A DNA stretch of 64,000 nucleotides from Toxonevra muliebris (Eukaryota; Arthropoda; Insecta; Diptera; Pallopteridae): assembly GCA_963691655.1 (NCBI GenBank), contig OY829328.1:71738400-71802399 (forward strand). The letters run 5' to 3'. This document shows positions 36,401 to 49,409 of the stretch, piece by piece. Position 1 is the first letter of the stretch, and each line of letters opens with the position of its first letter. A program made the position numbers and the translations under genes. Under the pieces are notes generated by a model. It worked only from the letters and a program-made list of their open reading frames with translations, did no database searches and was not told the origin of the DNA.

Positions 36401-39400
36401 CAGGACGTAGGTTGTAATAGTCTCAAATCAACGTCCATGCTTGAAGATATTGGCACTGGTGGTGCAAGCACTATTTTAATATCTAAAATTGGTTTTTTAT
36501 GTTTTGGAATATTTTTTGTTTGTTTATTCGAACAAAATCAAATCAGTTGTTATTCAATAAAAAGTGAAACAAAAAACTGGTACGTACAAAAAAAAAAAAA
36601 AAAAAAAAAATATGAAAACCAAAAAAATAAAACAAAAATTAAACCAATTTCAAACATAACCAATTTTGAGAAATTAAAAATTTAAGTAAAAAAATATTAA
36701 ATCAACTTAAAGTGCTCGTGCAATATCCAAATAACTAATTCATCAATATCATCATCATCATCACCAAAGAAAAAAAATATATATATAAAATCATAGAAAT
36801 TTATAGCAATACTCAATACAAAAATGGAACTAAAGTATTACACAAACTACATTTACCAACACAATAGAGAAATAATGTCTTTTGGTTTATAAATTATTTT
36901 TGCATTTGTGATTAAAATGTTTATAAAAATTTTATTTCTCATTACAGAGTCATCAAGTACACTTTCTTGTTTGTTGTTGTTATTATTTTTTATCACAGTT
37001 GCGCTCTACGTTTTCACTTTTGTTTACTTAATTTTACAAAATGTTTATCTTACATAAAATTACTCCTCAAAAGGGGATGCACGCACATGGGGAGCAGAAA
37101 CCAAGAAACTACAACGAAGCGGAAGGCGTGAGTAATCCGATAGCAATATGCGACCACTCGAACGCCGGATATCTTTGTCAAGTAAAACAACTTTAATGCA
37201 GAATGTTTTTTAAATAGTTTATTTTTGTAATATTAGTAATCTAACTTAAAGGATTTTTCTTAAAATTTATTATTTTTTATGCGAATTTTTAGTAGTAATT
37301 GCTTTTCATCAAATAATTAAATAAAACTACTTTAAATACTTCAAAAATTAAATAAATACTACAAACAAATCAGACTTGAAGAGAAAAAGGAAATATCACA
37401 GAGTAAATATCACAGTGAAACGAAAATGCAACAACAAAAACCTAAAAACTTCAGCAGAGAAAGCGACGGCGTCACAGCATAGTGTGAGAGAGCGAAAGAG
37501 AGTGAGAAAAAATAGAATGACACAAACCCAAAATGATCCAGCTCTGCAACTTTTTATTTCTCCATGAAGCAACAATTCAAGAGAAAAACTCAAAGGCTCC
37601 AATCGTTGAACATCACGTAGTGTCACTCATTACAAACAAATAAAGAGAAAAATTTACCACGAAATGTCAATAAGACCAACCAACAACCTGTATCGATGTT
37701 TATGCGCATGCACCCCTTTTGAGGATTTAATTCACTATTTTTGAGTATTTGAATAATTTTGGCAAGTATTTTGCTTTGCAAAAGTCTATGTGTTTTTTTA
37801 AGTAGTAATAGTAGTAGTAGAAGCGATTCTTACTTTTGTCTAAATCTTTAGTACCACCATCCATTAATTTAGATGTTCGTAATTTATCGGCATCCATTTC
37901 AATAATGGCATGCTCCGCTGAATCAGTTGTTTGACGTCGTTTTAGAAGTTTATCAGGTGAGACGGTCGATGAGCTGATGATAGATGATGACGTAACAACA
38001 GGAGGAAGTGTACGTAAATCAATATCCTTGGTTGAGTCAATATCAGCGACCGCAATGGGTGAACGACTGCGTGAGCGCGAATGATTTACATTGCCACTGG
38101 TGCTGGTGCTGCTATAATTACGTGATTTCATGGAACGTTTCGCATCTCTTGATTTAATTGGTGAACTGGGCGGTGATGTTGACTTACGTTTGAAAGCAGT
38201 CGATAATGATGCAATTTCGAAAGCATCTTTATCACATTTCGATGACGAGGTTGACGATGCAGCAGTTGCTGATGTTTTATTACGAATCGACGAACTGCCT
38301 CCATTCTTGCGTCGCTCCGAAGATGATGTTATAGAACCAGCCGACGATGAAGATGTTGTTGAGCTTTTCGATTCGCTACGTTTGTGATCTTTATCTTTGT
38401 CGCGACTTGAAGTACTACTACTTTTACCCGAACGTCCAGAGAAACGACTGTAAGAGGAGGAGGATGATTTACTTTCTGAACCGGAACCAGCGCCACCACC
38501 ACCACTGCTACCACTTCTGGATTTGCTGCTGCGATAGTTTGATACCGAAGATTTGCTGCGTTCATCGGTTTTGGAATCTTCTGTACGCGATGATCCACCA
38601 GTACCACTGCGGACGGTTTGAATATTTTGCAGTTGTTGTTGCTGCTGCTGCTGTTGTTGTATTTGACGCGCCACGCGCGGATCACGATGACGCATGGTGT
38701 TTACTAGCACTGGATTTACTGGATGCACTTTCGGTTTATTCATATTGTTGTTATTATTGTTGGGTGGATAACTCTAAAGGAAAAAATTTAAAAAAAATCA
38801 TAAATAAACTACACTTATTTAAAAAATGTGTATTTTCAAATCTTACTTGTGTCTGCATAGCCAACATTCCCCCAGCATGCTGCTGCTGCTGCTGTTGTGG
38901 CCTTGGTGCACGAAAGTTATTGTTGTGATACATTGCAGGTGGTCGAAGAGCCGCTGTTCCTGCTGCAACTCCGGGATGCATATGTGGATTAGCGCCAGCG
39001 ATTAGCCCCGCGCGCACCATGCCGCTCGCTGCCATCATTTGTGGTGGCATTTGTTGTGTTGCATGCATGCCACTTACCGGCAAAACACTTGCGGCGGCTA
39101 TATTTTCTGTAGTTTTGGTTAATTGCTTTTCTTGTTCTTCTAAATGTTTTTTGGTTGCTTCCAACTCGAGCTCAAGTTTGCGTTTTCTCAGCTCAAGCAA
39201 TTCGCGTGTTTTCACCTGTAGTATCTCTTCCATATCTGTGGGTATAGCTGGAACCTGTACACATGTGAGGAAATTAAAGAGAAAAAAAAGGCGGTTGGTT
39301 GAATAAGAAAATCACAAAAAAGAAAAGTAAAATCGTTTACATACCGTTTTCAAAAAGTTCGGATTAACATGTATTGATGGATGTGGTGTTTTTGCCGTTA

Positions 39401-42400
39401 TTGGCCAATTATTATCAATATTCTTTACTTTAACATCTAAAGCATATAATTTCTGCGATGAGAATACTTCATTCCATGTTTGTCGCAGCGCGTACATTCG
39501 TTCACGTACTTTCTCATTAACCTTTAAAATATAATAAAAGAAAATTTGCTCATTTGTAAATATACTGAATTTGTATTAATGTTTAATAATTGTGTTGAGC
39601 ACACACTAATGCATAGACAACTCACCTTCTCAAACACGCCGCAAAATATATTTACTATGCATTGACTGAATAGCTGAACGTAGGTGCTTTTAACATTCTT
39701 CACAATCGAATCGATTAAATATAGAATAGGCAATTTAATATCCGCTTGTACCTGTGTGTGTAATTGAGTTTGTTTGTAAATTAGGAAAAGAAGCAATAAG
39801 AAGATTTGGGGAAAAGAAGCGACAACAGAGACAAGATGTTGGAAGATTCAAAAGAACAATAATTCAAAGCAATTCTTTCCAAATCGACAATACACCAAGC
39901 GAAGAAATTAACAAATTTCCAATTCCATTCACGCTACTTTTATATACATAACTGAAAAAAGAAAAACAACTAACTGCAACTAATAACAGGCATTTCGTGC
40001 AACGAGAATTCTTGAGTGCTGGAATATCATCAAAGTATAGACGGGAAAATCATCAACATTTTATCTATTGAAAAGAATAGATATGCGTTGTTGGATCTTT
40101 ATATAAAAATAACTATTTATATAATTAGAGTGCATGTCTTCATTGATTTGAATAATTCATAATCTTCTATTTTCAAGATTCACTTGAGGCGTTATTTTAG
40201 GAAGAATTAAGAATCGAATGCAGTACGAAAAGCATTGACTCTTTTTTATATTTTTTTGACGATAGTTCATTATCTTAAGTAGATCGGTTAACTTTCATCG
40301 AGTTGGGCCTAGATAAAATAAAATATTTGGGCCAAATTTGGCCTAAATTATTTGCCGATAAACTAACAGCCTATAGCAATTGTCGGATTTAACGATATTT
40401 TAATTAAAGGAAAATATACGAGCAAAAAAACTTATCGTTACCGTCAGATATTCTAAAGAATATTATAGAAAACCATATTTACTATAATGGATTTTCTCAT
40501 AATTGCCTTAGAGTCCTCTGAAAATAAGAAAAGCTGAAAATAAGCAAAGAAAATCTATTAATTTGAGAAGAAGAGTTATGAATTATTCAAACCAGTCGCG
40601 TGACCTATGTCTAAAAATTTGAAGAATGATTCACCATTACACCGAGGATGTTCACCTTACTTCGTAAAAGTTGTATAAGCTGATCCAATGCCATATTTGG
40701 TTTTGCTTTATCAATTATCCATAATTCGATGTGATTCACTTCACTTCGTAGACTCCTATGTCTGCGTTTTAGAGCCTTTGATTTTTTTTCTGAAACTTTT
40801 TCCTCGATTCAATTCGAAATTAAGACGTTTAACAAGTTTAAAATTAAGTGTTAGAGCTACATGAACAATTTTCTATATTTTCTTTAAGATGCCTCAGAAA
40901 AATTAACTTTAATTAATAAAAAAAAATATTCAACTTTAAACTTTTTAATTTTTTCATTTTACTAAAATTAAAATTTGTTCAATCGGGAAGCGAATATTAT
41001 TCTAATCTTCAATACAATATCATGCTGATTTGTGGACTAGAAGCGCCTTTAGATGCAAAAAAGGTTACTGTATTCTATCTAGAAGCATATATTTTTTAAC
41101 AATAATTTTTAACTAGTCTTTCCAAGAATAGTGATCTATTATTTTCTATACCAAGTTCAGCTATCTTCAAACAACACTCACGTATTACTTTTTGTTTAAA
41201 GACATTGAGTCTAAACCACTTTTATTTAAATTTCATTGTCGGGTCTTCTATAATTTCTGCCGAGATTATTCAGATTCCTAACACAATGTTGCATTTGACT
41301 TGAAAAACTTCAGAAAATTTGCTTACGAAATTTTACTTTAAACTACTTAAATCGATTTCACTATGCTAAGGGAATGACCAGGACCTTTGGATAGTCATCT
41401 GAGAACTGTCCAAAACTGCACCTCAAAAATTGTTACCTTTGATCTCAAGAACAAAGGAATAGAACTGTTTAGAGTTGAAACCTGCAAAATTGGACACGAG
41501 CCGATTGACGAGATAAACTACATTTTTAAACTAGTTCAAACTTAACTTCTTTGGCCTCAATGGGAATTCGGTCTGCATGATATTATCATAATTTGAATAC
41601 ATGTGAAGTAATTAAAAAATGTGTTCATCAGGAGCGAGTTTATTTTTTTTTTTTTTTTGCTTGAATCTCAAAGAAATTTTTATCTTTAATTTGTTTACAA
41701 TTAGAATAAGTGTTAAAAATAAAGCAAAAAGCTTTAAAAATTAGACAAAAAAGAGTAAACAAGTATTTAAATATAGAGTAAGATTTAAAAATTAGGTAGA
41801 AAAAAAATAATCGATTTTTATCTTCAACACTTAACTTCTCTTGGTTGTATTATGTTTCTAAAATATGACCTCGATTATTTATTAATTTATTACAACTAAT
41901 AAAAACTAATGCGGCTTGCAAATGGTTGAGCTAATCGAAGTTGTTTGATTATTTCTGTGTCATTTTCGAGTATACTTATTTCTCGCTCATAGATTAAAAA
42001 ATTTATCGCTCTTTAATGCCTTATTTTGATTGGCTTTTATTTGCTGAATTTTTGGCTCTATTTTACTTTTATCGCTTTTGTTTCCACATTATTCAAAGTG
42101 AATAGATTTCATTTTTTAAAGGTTTAAATATTTTGACTCACAAAAGATTTTTATTTTGTTGATATTAAGTTTTTGAATCATTTCCGGATAAGTACTAATT
42201 TTTTTTTTTTCGAAATACCAAAAAAAATTTTTTATAATTGGAGTAAAATTTTTAAACTTTGAAAAGTGCTAATATTGGAAAGATTAAAAAAAGCTCATTT
42301 TTTAATTAACTCTTCTCATTTAGATAAAAAAAAAAGTCATAATCATAAAAAAAAACTCAATTACGTTAGATATAGACATGGGGGTCCGTGCACCTCAACT

Positions 42401-45400
42401 GCTGATAACACTAAGCTTAAAATTCGTTTTCCTCAATACGAAAAAAGACACTGCTAAACCAATCGTCACGAATTAAAATTATTTAGTTATAAAATTGTAA
42501 TCTCTTATGCGAACCATGAAAATTTATAAAATTATTTACTTCAACAATATTATAGTTTGCAAAAATTTTAACATTTGTTTCAGTAATAAAAATGGTTCTC
42601 ATGATAACTAAGAAGCTCTTTGCGTTTTTTATATTCCAGATATTCAGAAATTTACTGACGTTAAATTTTAAAAGATGGCACCACTTCGGCGGCTGAGTCT
42701 ACCTAATATTATACAAGTATTTAATACATTTTAATATTTTTGTGCGTAAATATTTTTCTTCAAAAATTTCGAAAAGATTTTTTGCAAGTAAAGCCGATAA
42801 ATAAAATTATAGAAACAAACAAAATCGAAGTAGCTATTCTTTACTTAAGACATTTTAGTAACTAATTAATTCAAAAGTACCTTAATTACACTCAAGTTCT
42901 TAAAAATTAACCTCAAATTAAATAAGCTGATTGAACAATAAAAACAGGGGAAAAATCATTAAAAAAAAAAAAAAGGTTTTTAAAAAAATTGGTTTTAATT
43001 AATAAAAGGGCCTTTAATTATTTTGCTTGCCCTTAAGAATTATCGCAACCAAAATCCTTTTTTGATTACTCATAACCAATTTATGTTAATTAAATTAACA
43101 TAAAAATTTTTTGCCATTTGACCTTACTGAACTGAACTACGAATGATGTGAAACGACAAAATTTTGTTTTCGATATTTGTTAAGTAACCAACAAAGTATG
43201 GATAACCAAAACAAAATTTTGTGATAATTGTTATGGCTAACGAAAAATTTTTGTTTGCGATATTGGTTATGGATAACCAAAATAAAATTTTGTTCGCAGT
43301 AAATGTTATGGAGAACTTAACAAAAAAAATTTCTTTATAATGGTTATTTTTAACAAATATTTATAACAGCTAAAAAATAATGGATATCTGCAACTTTTTT
43401 TTTAAATATTTCTTATAACAGTTATATCCCTGATAAAAACATATTCATATATATTATTACCTAATCAGAAGTTTGTGCGAGGGTTATTTTGTTTTTGCCG
43501 CTGGATATAGCAGATATTAAATTCCAGAAAAATAACCGAAAATAGCGATGCCAGATGAATAATATAAAACGAAAAACCGATGGATAACATCAAACCCTAA
43601 GCAAGTCTAAACAATTGTTCTTACCAAATTGTAGTCCTATGGATAAGAATTAATGAAAAGTATAATTTATTCATCGGCATTTCATATATGTGTAAATCAT
43701 TTAAAACCATACCGTCATAACTAAAAATCTGAAATTTTTAATTTATTATTAGAGATAATCTTTCAAATTGACAAAATCTCGCTAGTCTTACACTCAAAGG
43801 CCACAACAATAGGGAGTGGATTCACAGAAACTATATAAAATTGAAAACTTAAAAAGCTTCTACTGAAAAATTCAAAATTTTTAATTTTGACGGTAGTAGT
43901 CGTAAATGACCGATATATTACAACTTTATCAGGCCGAAAATAAAAAAAGTGAAACGTTTCACTAATTTTTTCTTTATCCATATATATTTTCATTAATACA
44001 TGTGCAAGTTAAATTCAATATCAAAATATAGAAGTTCAAATTGTTTTATTGCCGAAGAACACAAATAAATTATTAAGTATGTATATATGTACAATGAATA
44101 CGTAAAGACCCAACAAAAACACAAAATTTAATGCATGATTTTAAAAATATAATGTTGATGATTTCGCATTATGCAGTTCTTTTTATACAAGATTTCTTCT
44201 TTTTTTTTGTCATTGTGACAAGCGGAAATAGGAAATAGAAAAAAAAAAAACCAAAAACTTGAAGGAACTTGAAGTAAAATCAAATTTTGAAAAGGACCTC
44301 GAAAATTTCTTATTTTACTATTCTATTCAAAGTTAGTGTAAGTTTAAAACATAAAACTTATGTGGGTGAGCAAAACTGCCTGCAGATCACTCGTTCAACT
44401 GCAAATATTGCAATAAACAACAGAATATTGCAAATTTCTGAGTGAAATAAAAGACAACAAAACACACCGCTACAATTGTAATATTATTTTTTATTGGTTA
44501 ACAATTAAATTCTTGAAGAATAGTAAGAAAAAAAGAAAGAAAAAGAGTACCAATTCATTTCCCTCAATTCGTATGTATGTATAACTATGTGGTATTGTAT
44601 CTATGTCTGACGATCTCTTTCGAAAACAAGTCAAGTCAATTGCTATACAAAAATGTTGCCATCGTTAAATAGCTTATACACTTTACCAATTATAAAAGCA
44701 GTTACTAGACTCTACTAACTTTAAACATGATTCGTAGAATTACACAAGTAAAATAGAATCTTTCTGGAATTACACAAGTAAAATAGAATCTTTGTTACTT
44801 TAACATTGCTTTGGAATGAGACCGTCGTTATCATTTGTTTGATATAGTAGTAGTAGTAGTAGTATTTATGATATTTTGTAATGCGCGTTCTTAAACTTGC
44901 TCTTAAGATCTCTACTACAAACAATATATAATACTATATATATTTTTGTTATATTTATAACCGCTGAAATGTAAATCTGCATATAACTTTTGTAAATTTT
45001 TTAACGTATACCATTTACGGTTTCCATAAAAATGTACAAAAGAAATTTTGCACATTTAGCATTTGAGGGGTTTTACCCATTGTCATAACGTTTAAATGCT
45101 ACCATGCTCTTTTGTTGCAGTAGTATTAGTTGTGATAAATAAGCACTAAGATATATCGTTTGCAATAAACGCAATGCTAAATTGTCATTGTAGTTGTTTT
45201 GTATAACACATGAATATATGTTAACCACCTTCAAGATATGGTTTTCCACGACTTTGACGATTACTGCAGCAAATTCTATATTCTCCTCTGCTAACATTGT
45301 CAGCATATTGATGAGTGGTTTGCTGTTGCAATTTAAGTCCGATAAACTGGAGAGATACTCCTCGGCAACTCTTGCCTCCTTTTCCATTTGTGTTTTCTTG

Positions 45401-45414
45401 CCTGGCATATTCAT
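30479..45414 (-). CDS. Pcf11: Pre-mRNA cleavage complex II protein Pcf11
   Basis: Eleven coding exons on the minus strand: 45414-45229, 39751-39626, 39521-39345, 39254-38847, 38773-37834, 36482-35927, 35827-35514, 35449-32994, 32885-32765, 32594-32145 and 31272-30479, giving 2175 residues. Domains: CTD-interacting domain at about 15-150 (NSKPLINMLTMLAEEN; LPILYLIDSIVKNV; YALRQTWNEVFSSQKLYALD); a coiled coil at about 170-205; Gln-, Ser- and Arg-rich linkers; two zinc fingers, CSSC-x18-H-x3-H near 1578-1600 and CDMC...HPLC near 1682-1716; and an acidic stretch in exon 10. The C-terminus is TSGLCSIM. The protein binds Ser2-phosphorylated Pol II CTD and couples cleavage/polyadenylation to termination in the nucleus. 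The start ATG has a CAAAATG context; a 5' non-coding exon is implied by an acceptor at 45482. Exon 11 needs the second AG of cagag to stay in frame. Confidence 0.93.
39752..45228 (-). other. First coding intron of Pcf11 (5.5 kb) and its repeats
   Basis: The intron splits the CTD-interacting domain between LK (residue 62) and VQADIKLP. It is very AT-rich with no nested gene I can support. A degenerate tandem block at about 43150-43375 repeats an AAAATTTTGT ... GTTATGGATAACCAAA unit (30-55 bp) four to five times. A 30-bp unit, gaattacacaagtaaaatag plus 10 bp, is perfectly duplicated at 44737-44796. A (TAG)n run lies near 44845-44863. Confidence 0.6.
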
Positions 45415-45481
45415 TTTGATAAGATACGATTCAAAATTCGAACTCTTCGAAATATGCGACAAGTTTATATTGCTTTTATTT

Positions 45482-46559
45482 CTGAAAAAAAGAAGATAAA
45501 AATAAAATTATTTAATTTAAATCAGTTCAGTTTTTTAACGATCAGACTTGACCGATCTGTCTATACAAAAATATATAAGGAATTAAGATTTTTCATAATA
45601 ATTAGGAATAATATTAATTTTTAATTATTTGATTCATTATTCTTGTCATTTTAGTAATACTAAATATAACAGAGAAATATTAATAGAAATGGTATAGAAT
45701 TGAAAATTGTTCATAAGGCTTCGGAAAATTATCGTAGAACGATCCAATACGACCTAGAGCTTCAAAATGTATATAAATAAAATTTAAGTGTCTTCATATG
45801 TGGAATAGATTTAGAAATGGTTCAACCGATAAACTTCTTATTTGTTATATGGATAGTTCGCGGAACCGTGCATAACATAGGCTTTATTTAACATCCAAAA
45901 ACTGGCACTGGAGGAGACCTTCCATATGAACAAAGTATAATTTTCGCCTTAGCTCTATAACCGTTCGAAATATTACAAAAAAATTTGGTATGGGGATTAT
46001 TTTTAGCATAGATTTTTAAAAATAGATTTTACCACTAGAGGGAGCCTCCCATGCAAACAATTTACCATAACTTTCAAGTTGTTAAAGGTATTGTGATGAA
46101 ATTTCAAACGATTTGGAATGCTATAAAACATAAGCTAAAAATAGTTTCAAAATCTCTTACTAGAGACCATCATTCAAAGAAACTCTCCACACTATTAACC
46201 ATCCGTTGGGGACATGGCTCAGGCATTTTTCGATTTCTACTGTAATTTAAATAAACTTCTAATTGAGGTAGCGACTTGAAATTTCATGACCTTTCCTAAA
46301 ATTTAATTAGCTACCTATTTATCTATAAAAAAAATCAGGAACTTTGTACAAGGTTTTGTTGCTATAAATTTATTTGTGAAGTAATAACAAATATTTATAA
46401 AGAAAATGAAAGGTTATAATATGTTCTTATTAGAAACACCAAAAACAATTTATTTATTTGCTTGATTCGCGTGAATTGTCGTAATTTTGCCTTCACCCCT
46501 ACCATAAGGTCCTGCACAATAGTTTGAGTGATCGTTTGAGCAGTTTTTTCTCACAAGAT
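45482..46559. other. Upstream of Pcf11 coding exon 1, no supported gene
   Basis: The polypyrimidine acceptor cttttttttcag ends at 45482 on the minus strand, so a 5' UTR exon should lie somewhere further right; I could not place it. A diverged tandem pair near 45910-46110 (cactggaggagaccttccat versus cactagagggagcctcccat) has no coding sense. Confidence 0.45.
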
Positions 46560-47330
46560 TTTAAATGCTATTTCGTTCTATCGCTCTCTCTAGTGACATA
46601 CGTGACCACATTTCTATCATACCAGTCCCTAGCAAACTGACCGTAGTGAGACGAGGCTAGATCCGGCCAGAAAAGTATAGATATTCTATGTATCCTTGTA
46701 AACGGTAATAGTCGCTTTTGAAGGCACTCTCGCAGTGACATATAGCCTGCCAAACCAAGTATTTTTTGGGGAAGTTTTCCATTTTTTATCCTTGTATTTG
46801 CTAGGCACTTTTCCACGTTCTCTTGCGATATAATATTGTTGTCCATGAGTCTGCTTAATGTTTGCTTAGACCTATGTTTCATCGTCCATTATGACGCATT
46901 CAAAATTGTGTATAACTTTAGCGTAAATCTTTCGAGCACGTGTTTTGGCAGTTTTATTTTGCTTATCACTTCGGTTTCGAGCAGAATTAACCTGTAGGAT
47001 TGAGGACCAGCTGCTTTGTAGACTTTTTGCTCATACGATTTTTTCCCCATTTTTTTCGCCACATCTCTTGCAAGATTTCGTTGGAACACGGTTCTAACAC
47101 TATTGGCTGTATGTTTAGAAACGAAACCTTTCTTTCTTCCCTGTCTTTTTTTTTTTTTTTTTCGATAGAGAAAGTCTCATTATACTTTTAAGGAACATAA
47201 GTCACAGTCGATTTTGCAATTTTTAAGGATTTAGCTATATCATTGTGTGGCATATTTAAATTTTCTTGCTTTTTGCGCACAATTAATTACACCTTTCCGA
47301 ACTCATTTTGCAAACTAATCACATTTATTT
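46560..47330 (-). mobile_element. Tc1/mariner-like transposase pseudogene
   Basis: Minus-strand pieces in order: HNDIAKSLKIAKSTVTY (helix-turn-helix) near 47250; NLARDVAKKMGKKSYEQKVY; a frameshift around CVIMDDET (second catalytic Asp region) near 46890; then LAGYMSLRECLQKRLLPF and ILFWPDLASSHYGQFARDWY (third motif, DLA-xxHY). The gene is broken by at least three shifts and ends before the last catalytic acid. The family resembles insect Tc1/mariner-related elements with FWPDLAS; I cannot name the subfamily. Confidence 0.82.
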
Positions 47331-47375
47331 TCAAAATGCTATTTTAGACTGGCCACAAGATCATAACATTTCAAT

Positions 47376-47459
47376 ATATCGTCGCCTGAAAATTGATTTG
47401 GTGTATGTGTATAAGTATTCCTATGCCTATACGCCAAATCAATTCTCAGGCGACGATAT
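47376..47459. ncRNA. 84-nt near-perfect hairpin (miRNA-like or tiny foldback)
   Basis: The left arm atatcgtcgcctga-aattg pairs with the right arm caatt-tcaggcgacgatat. The stem extends to about 38 bp with a handful of mismatches or wobbles (position 15 A.C, position 27 G.U, 32-34 unpaired) and a loop of about 8 nt. Its size, arm length and single loop fit a fly pre-miRNA. A small palindromic element in the 3' flank of the adjacent transposase relic is the main alternative. Both strands fold equally well, so no strand is given. Confidence 0.5.
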
Positions 47460-47542
47460 GTATACAAAAAATTTATACCGTTATTCCTAGAAAAATAAAT
47501 GATGGGTTATTGTGACCAATTAATTTTGTGTACATTCCTTAA

Positions 47543-47771
47543 CCCATTAAGTCCGAGAGCAAACCGATTAAAAAAACAAACCAAAAAATCTTCAATCACA
47601 CGTCTTTATTATCACAAATTCAAACAGCAAATGGTATTTCGAATTTTTTATTTTTTTTTTAAGTTTCTCTCTTCGCGTTAACTGTGATGACGATTACGTG
47701 TTCCGGTAACTTTTTTATCTGCATTAAAATATACTCAGTTGTGCGTATACGCATCATTAGGACTTAATGAG
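47543..47771. mobile_element. 229-bp TTAA-flanked piggyBac-type MITE
   Basis: The ends cccattaagtcc (47543) and, reverse-complemented, ctcattaagtcc (47771) form 12-bp terminal inverted repeats with one mismatch. The element is immediately bracketed by TTAA at 47539-47542 and 47772-47775. TTAA target duplication and a CCC start are piggyBac-superfamily hallmarks. No coding capacity. A related MITE starting cccattaa lies at 56219. Confidence 0.78.
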
Positions 47772-47775
47772 TTAA

Positions 47776-49405
47776 TTATAAGGATATGTTGGTCTACTCA
47801 TCACTTGATGCCTGACCAAGCCCCTATTAATTTTATATGGGAATGTATGAAATATAATGCAATTTTATTTTGTTTCTTGGTAATTTTCCATTCCGATGAA
47901 AACGATGTTTTTTCACACTATACGGGAAAACAACAAAAATTATGTATCTACTGCTACTGCAAACTTCATTTACGGGAAGGCGATAAGACGAGACGCAATT
48001 TTTACGTGAGCTGGTAGTTCAACATATGCGAAAAACAGTGGGAACAAGAAAAAACTAAAAATATATACCAGCAAGGTATATAAATGTGTCACCAACCCGA
48101 ATATGTGCCCAATAAAGGGTTAATAATTTATTAACCCCATTTAAAAAATTCTCTCAGTATTGTAGGGTGGTACTGCTTGAACATAGCTTATTTTTTATTT
48201 AAACTCAACACATAGGCGTTGGTCCTCACATAAAACGAAATGCTTGAAACGGTATATTTACGAAATTACTATGTATTAACTGAGAAGATTGTGGACACTA
48301 GTGGACAAGAGGGAGTAGAACAACATATTCAAACGATATGAATGCTAAGTAAAACAATTAGATTTAAATCGGAAGTTGCCACACTCAAATGGACATTTTT
48401 TCATGTTCTTTTGTTGTAATTTTCGTATTATTTAAACTTTGTTAGGGCCAGATAGAGCGAGGTCATAACCCCAATTCAAGAGCTTTCTTGTTTATGTTTT
48501 AGTGGCAACAATTTGGTCTCATCTTATATCGCAGTCGGTCACGCATTTCCCTCTCGCACTATTGTAGCTCAATCCCCAGAAAACGTTGGGTATCACAAGA
48601 AAACGAATGCCATAAGCAATGTTTTTTTGAAATCTTTGTTTTTTGGCATCTAACTCTTCGTATGGGAAATACTCAAAACATAAAACTATAAAAAAACGTG
48701 AGAGTCTACAACAAGTACTGATAAAAATAATGCAAAAATTGCTACAAAAAAAAAAAACTATATATTAGTATATACAATCATATAAATGAAAAAGTCGTAC
48801 TATTGTGATTTGCATTAATAATTATTATGTATATATCGTATACCCTGATTAATTTTATCGATACGTGATAATTTTTGCATATATTTTAAATAGACGAGAG
48901 GCGCAATTGGTTTTAAAGTTGACTAACAAATAAATATCCATGCATAAAAATTATCATCTCAAGTCTTTTTGTTCCGTCTCAGAGGAAACTTTTTAAATGA
49001 GCTAAGCTATTTGACTTCAAAATCAAAATGAAATTAACATATTTAAGACGATATTCCTCGAGGATAGACGAATATTTTTATTAGTAACACACACACACAC
49101 AAACAGATTCGTGTTATTTGTACAGGTGGTTTTAGTATATTTTGTACTGATAGAATAAAATTTGTGGAACATTTAATCGAAGAATGCAATTAACCGAGAA
49201 GTACTGTATTTACATACTATATATATACACAGCTGTGCATTGAAATATATAGGTACACATATTTTTAATTATTTCTTATTAAAAATTGATAACGATTTCT
49301 ACGAATATTGTGTTGATATAATAATCGAAATAGATTATTAATTATTCACAAAAATAATGACAGCAAATATTACATACCTAAATATAGAATTAGAAAAAAA
49401 TAAAA
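47776..49405. other. Gene-free AT-rich region
   Basis: No supported gene. A short palindrome, gggttaataa/ttattaaccc, lies at 48116-48138 and may be a piggyBac-like end. A (CA)n tract lies at 49087-49102. Confidence 0.5.
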
Positions 49406-49409
49406 GCCG

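Noticed and set aside
49087..49102. Short CA run considered as part of a CRISPR-like or satellite array
   Set aside because: Plain dinucleotide microsatellite; no CRISPR arrays are expected or seen in this nuclear DNA.
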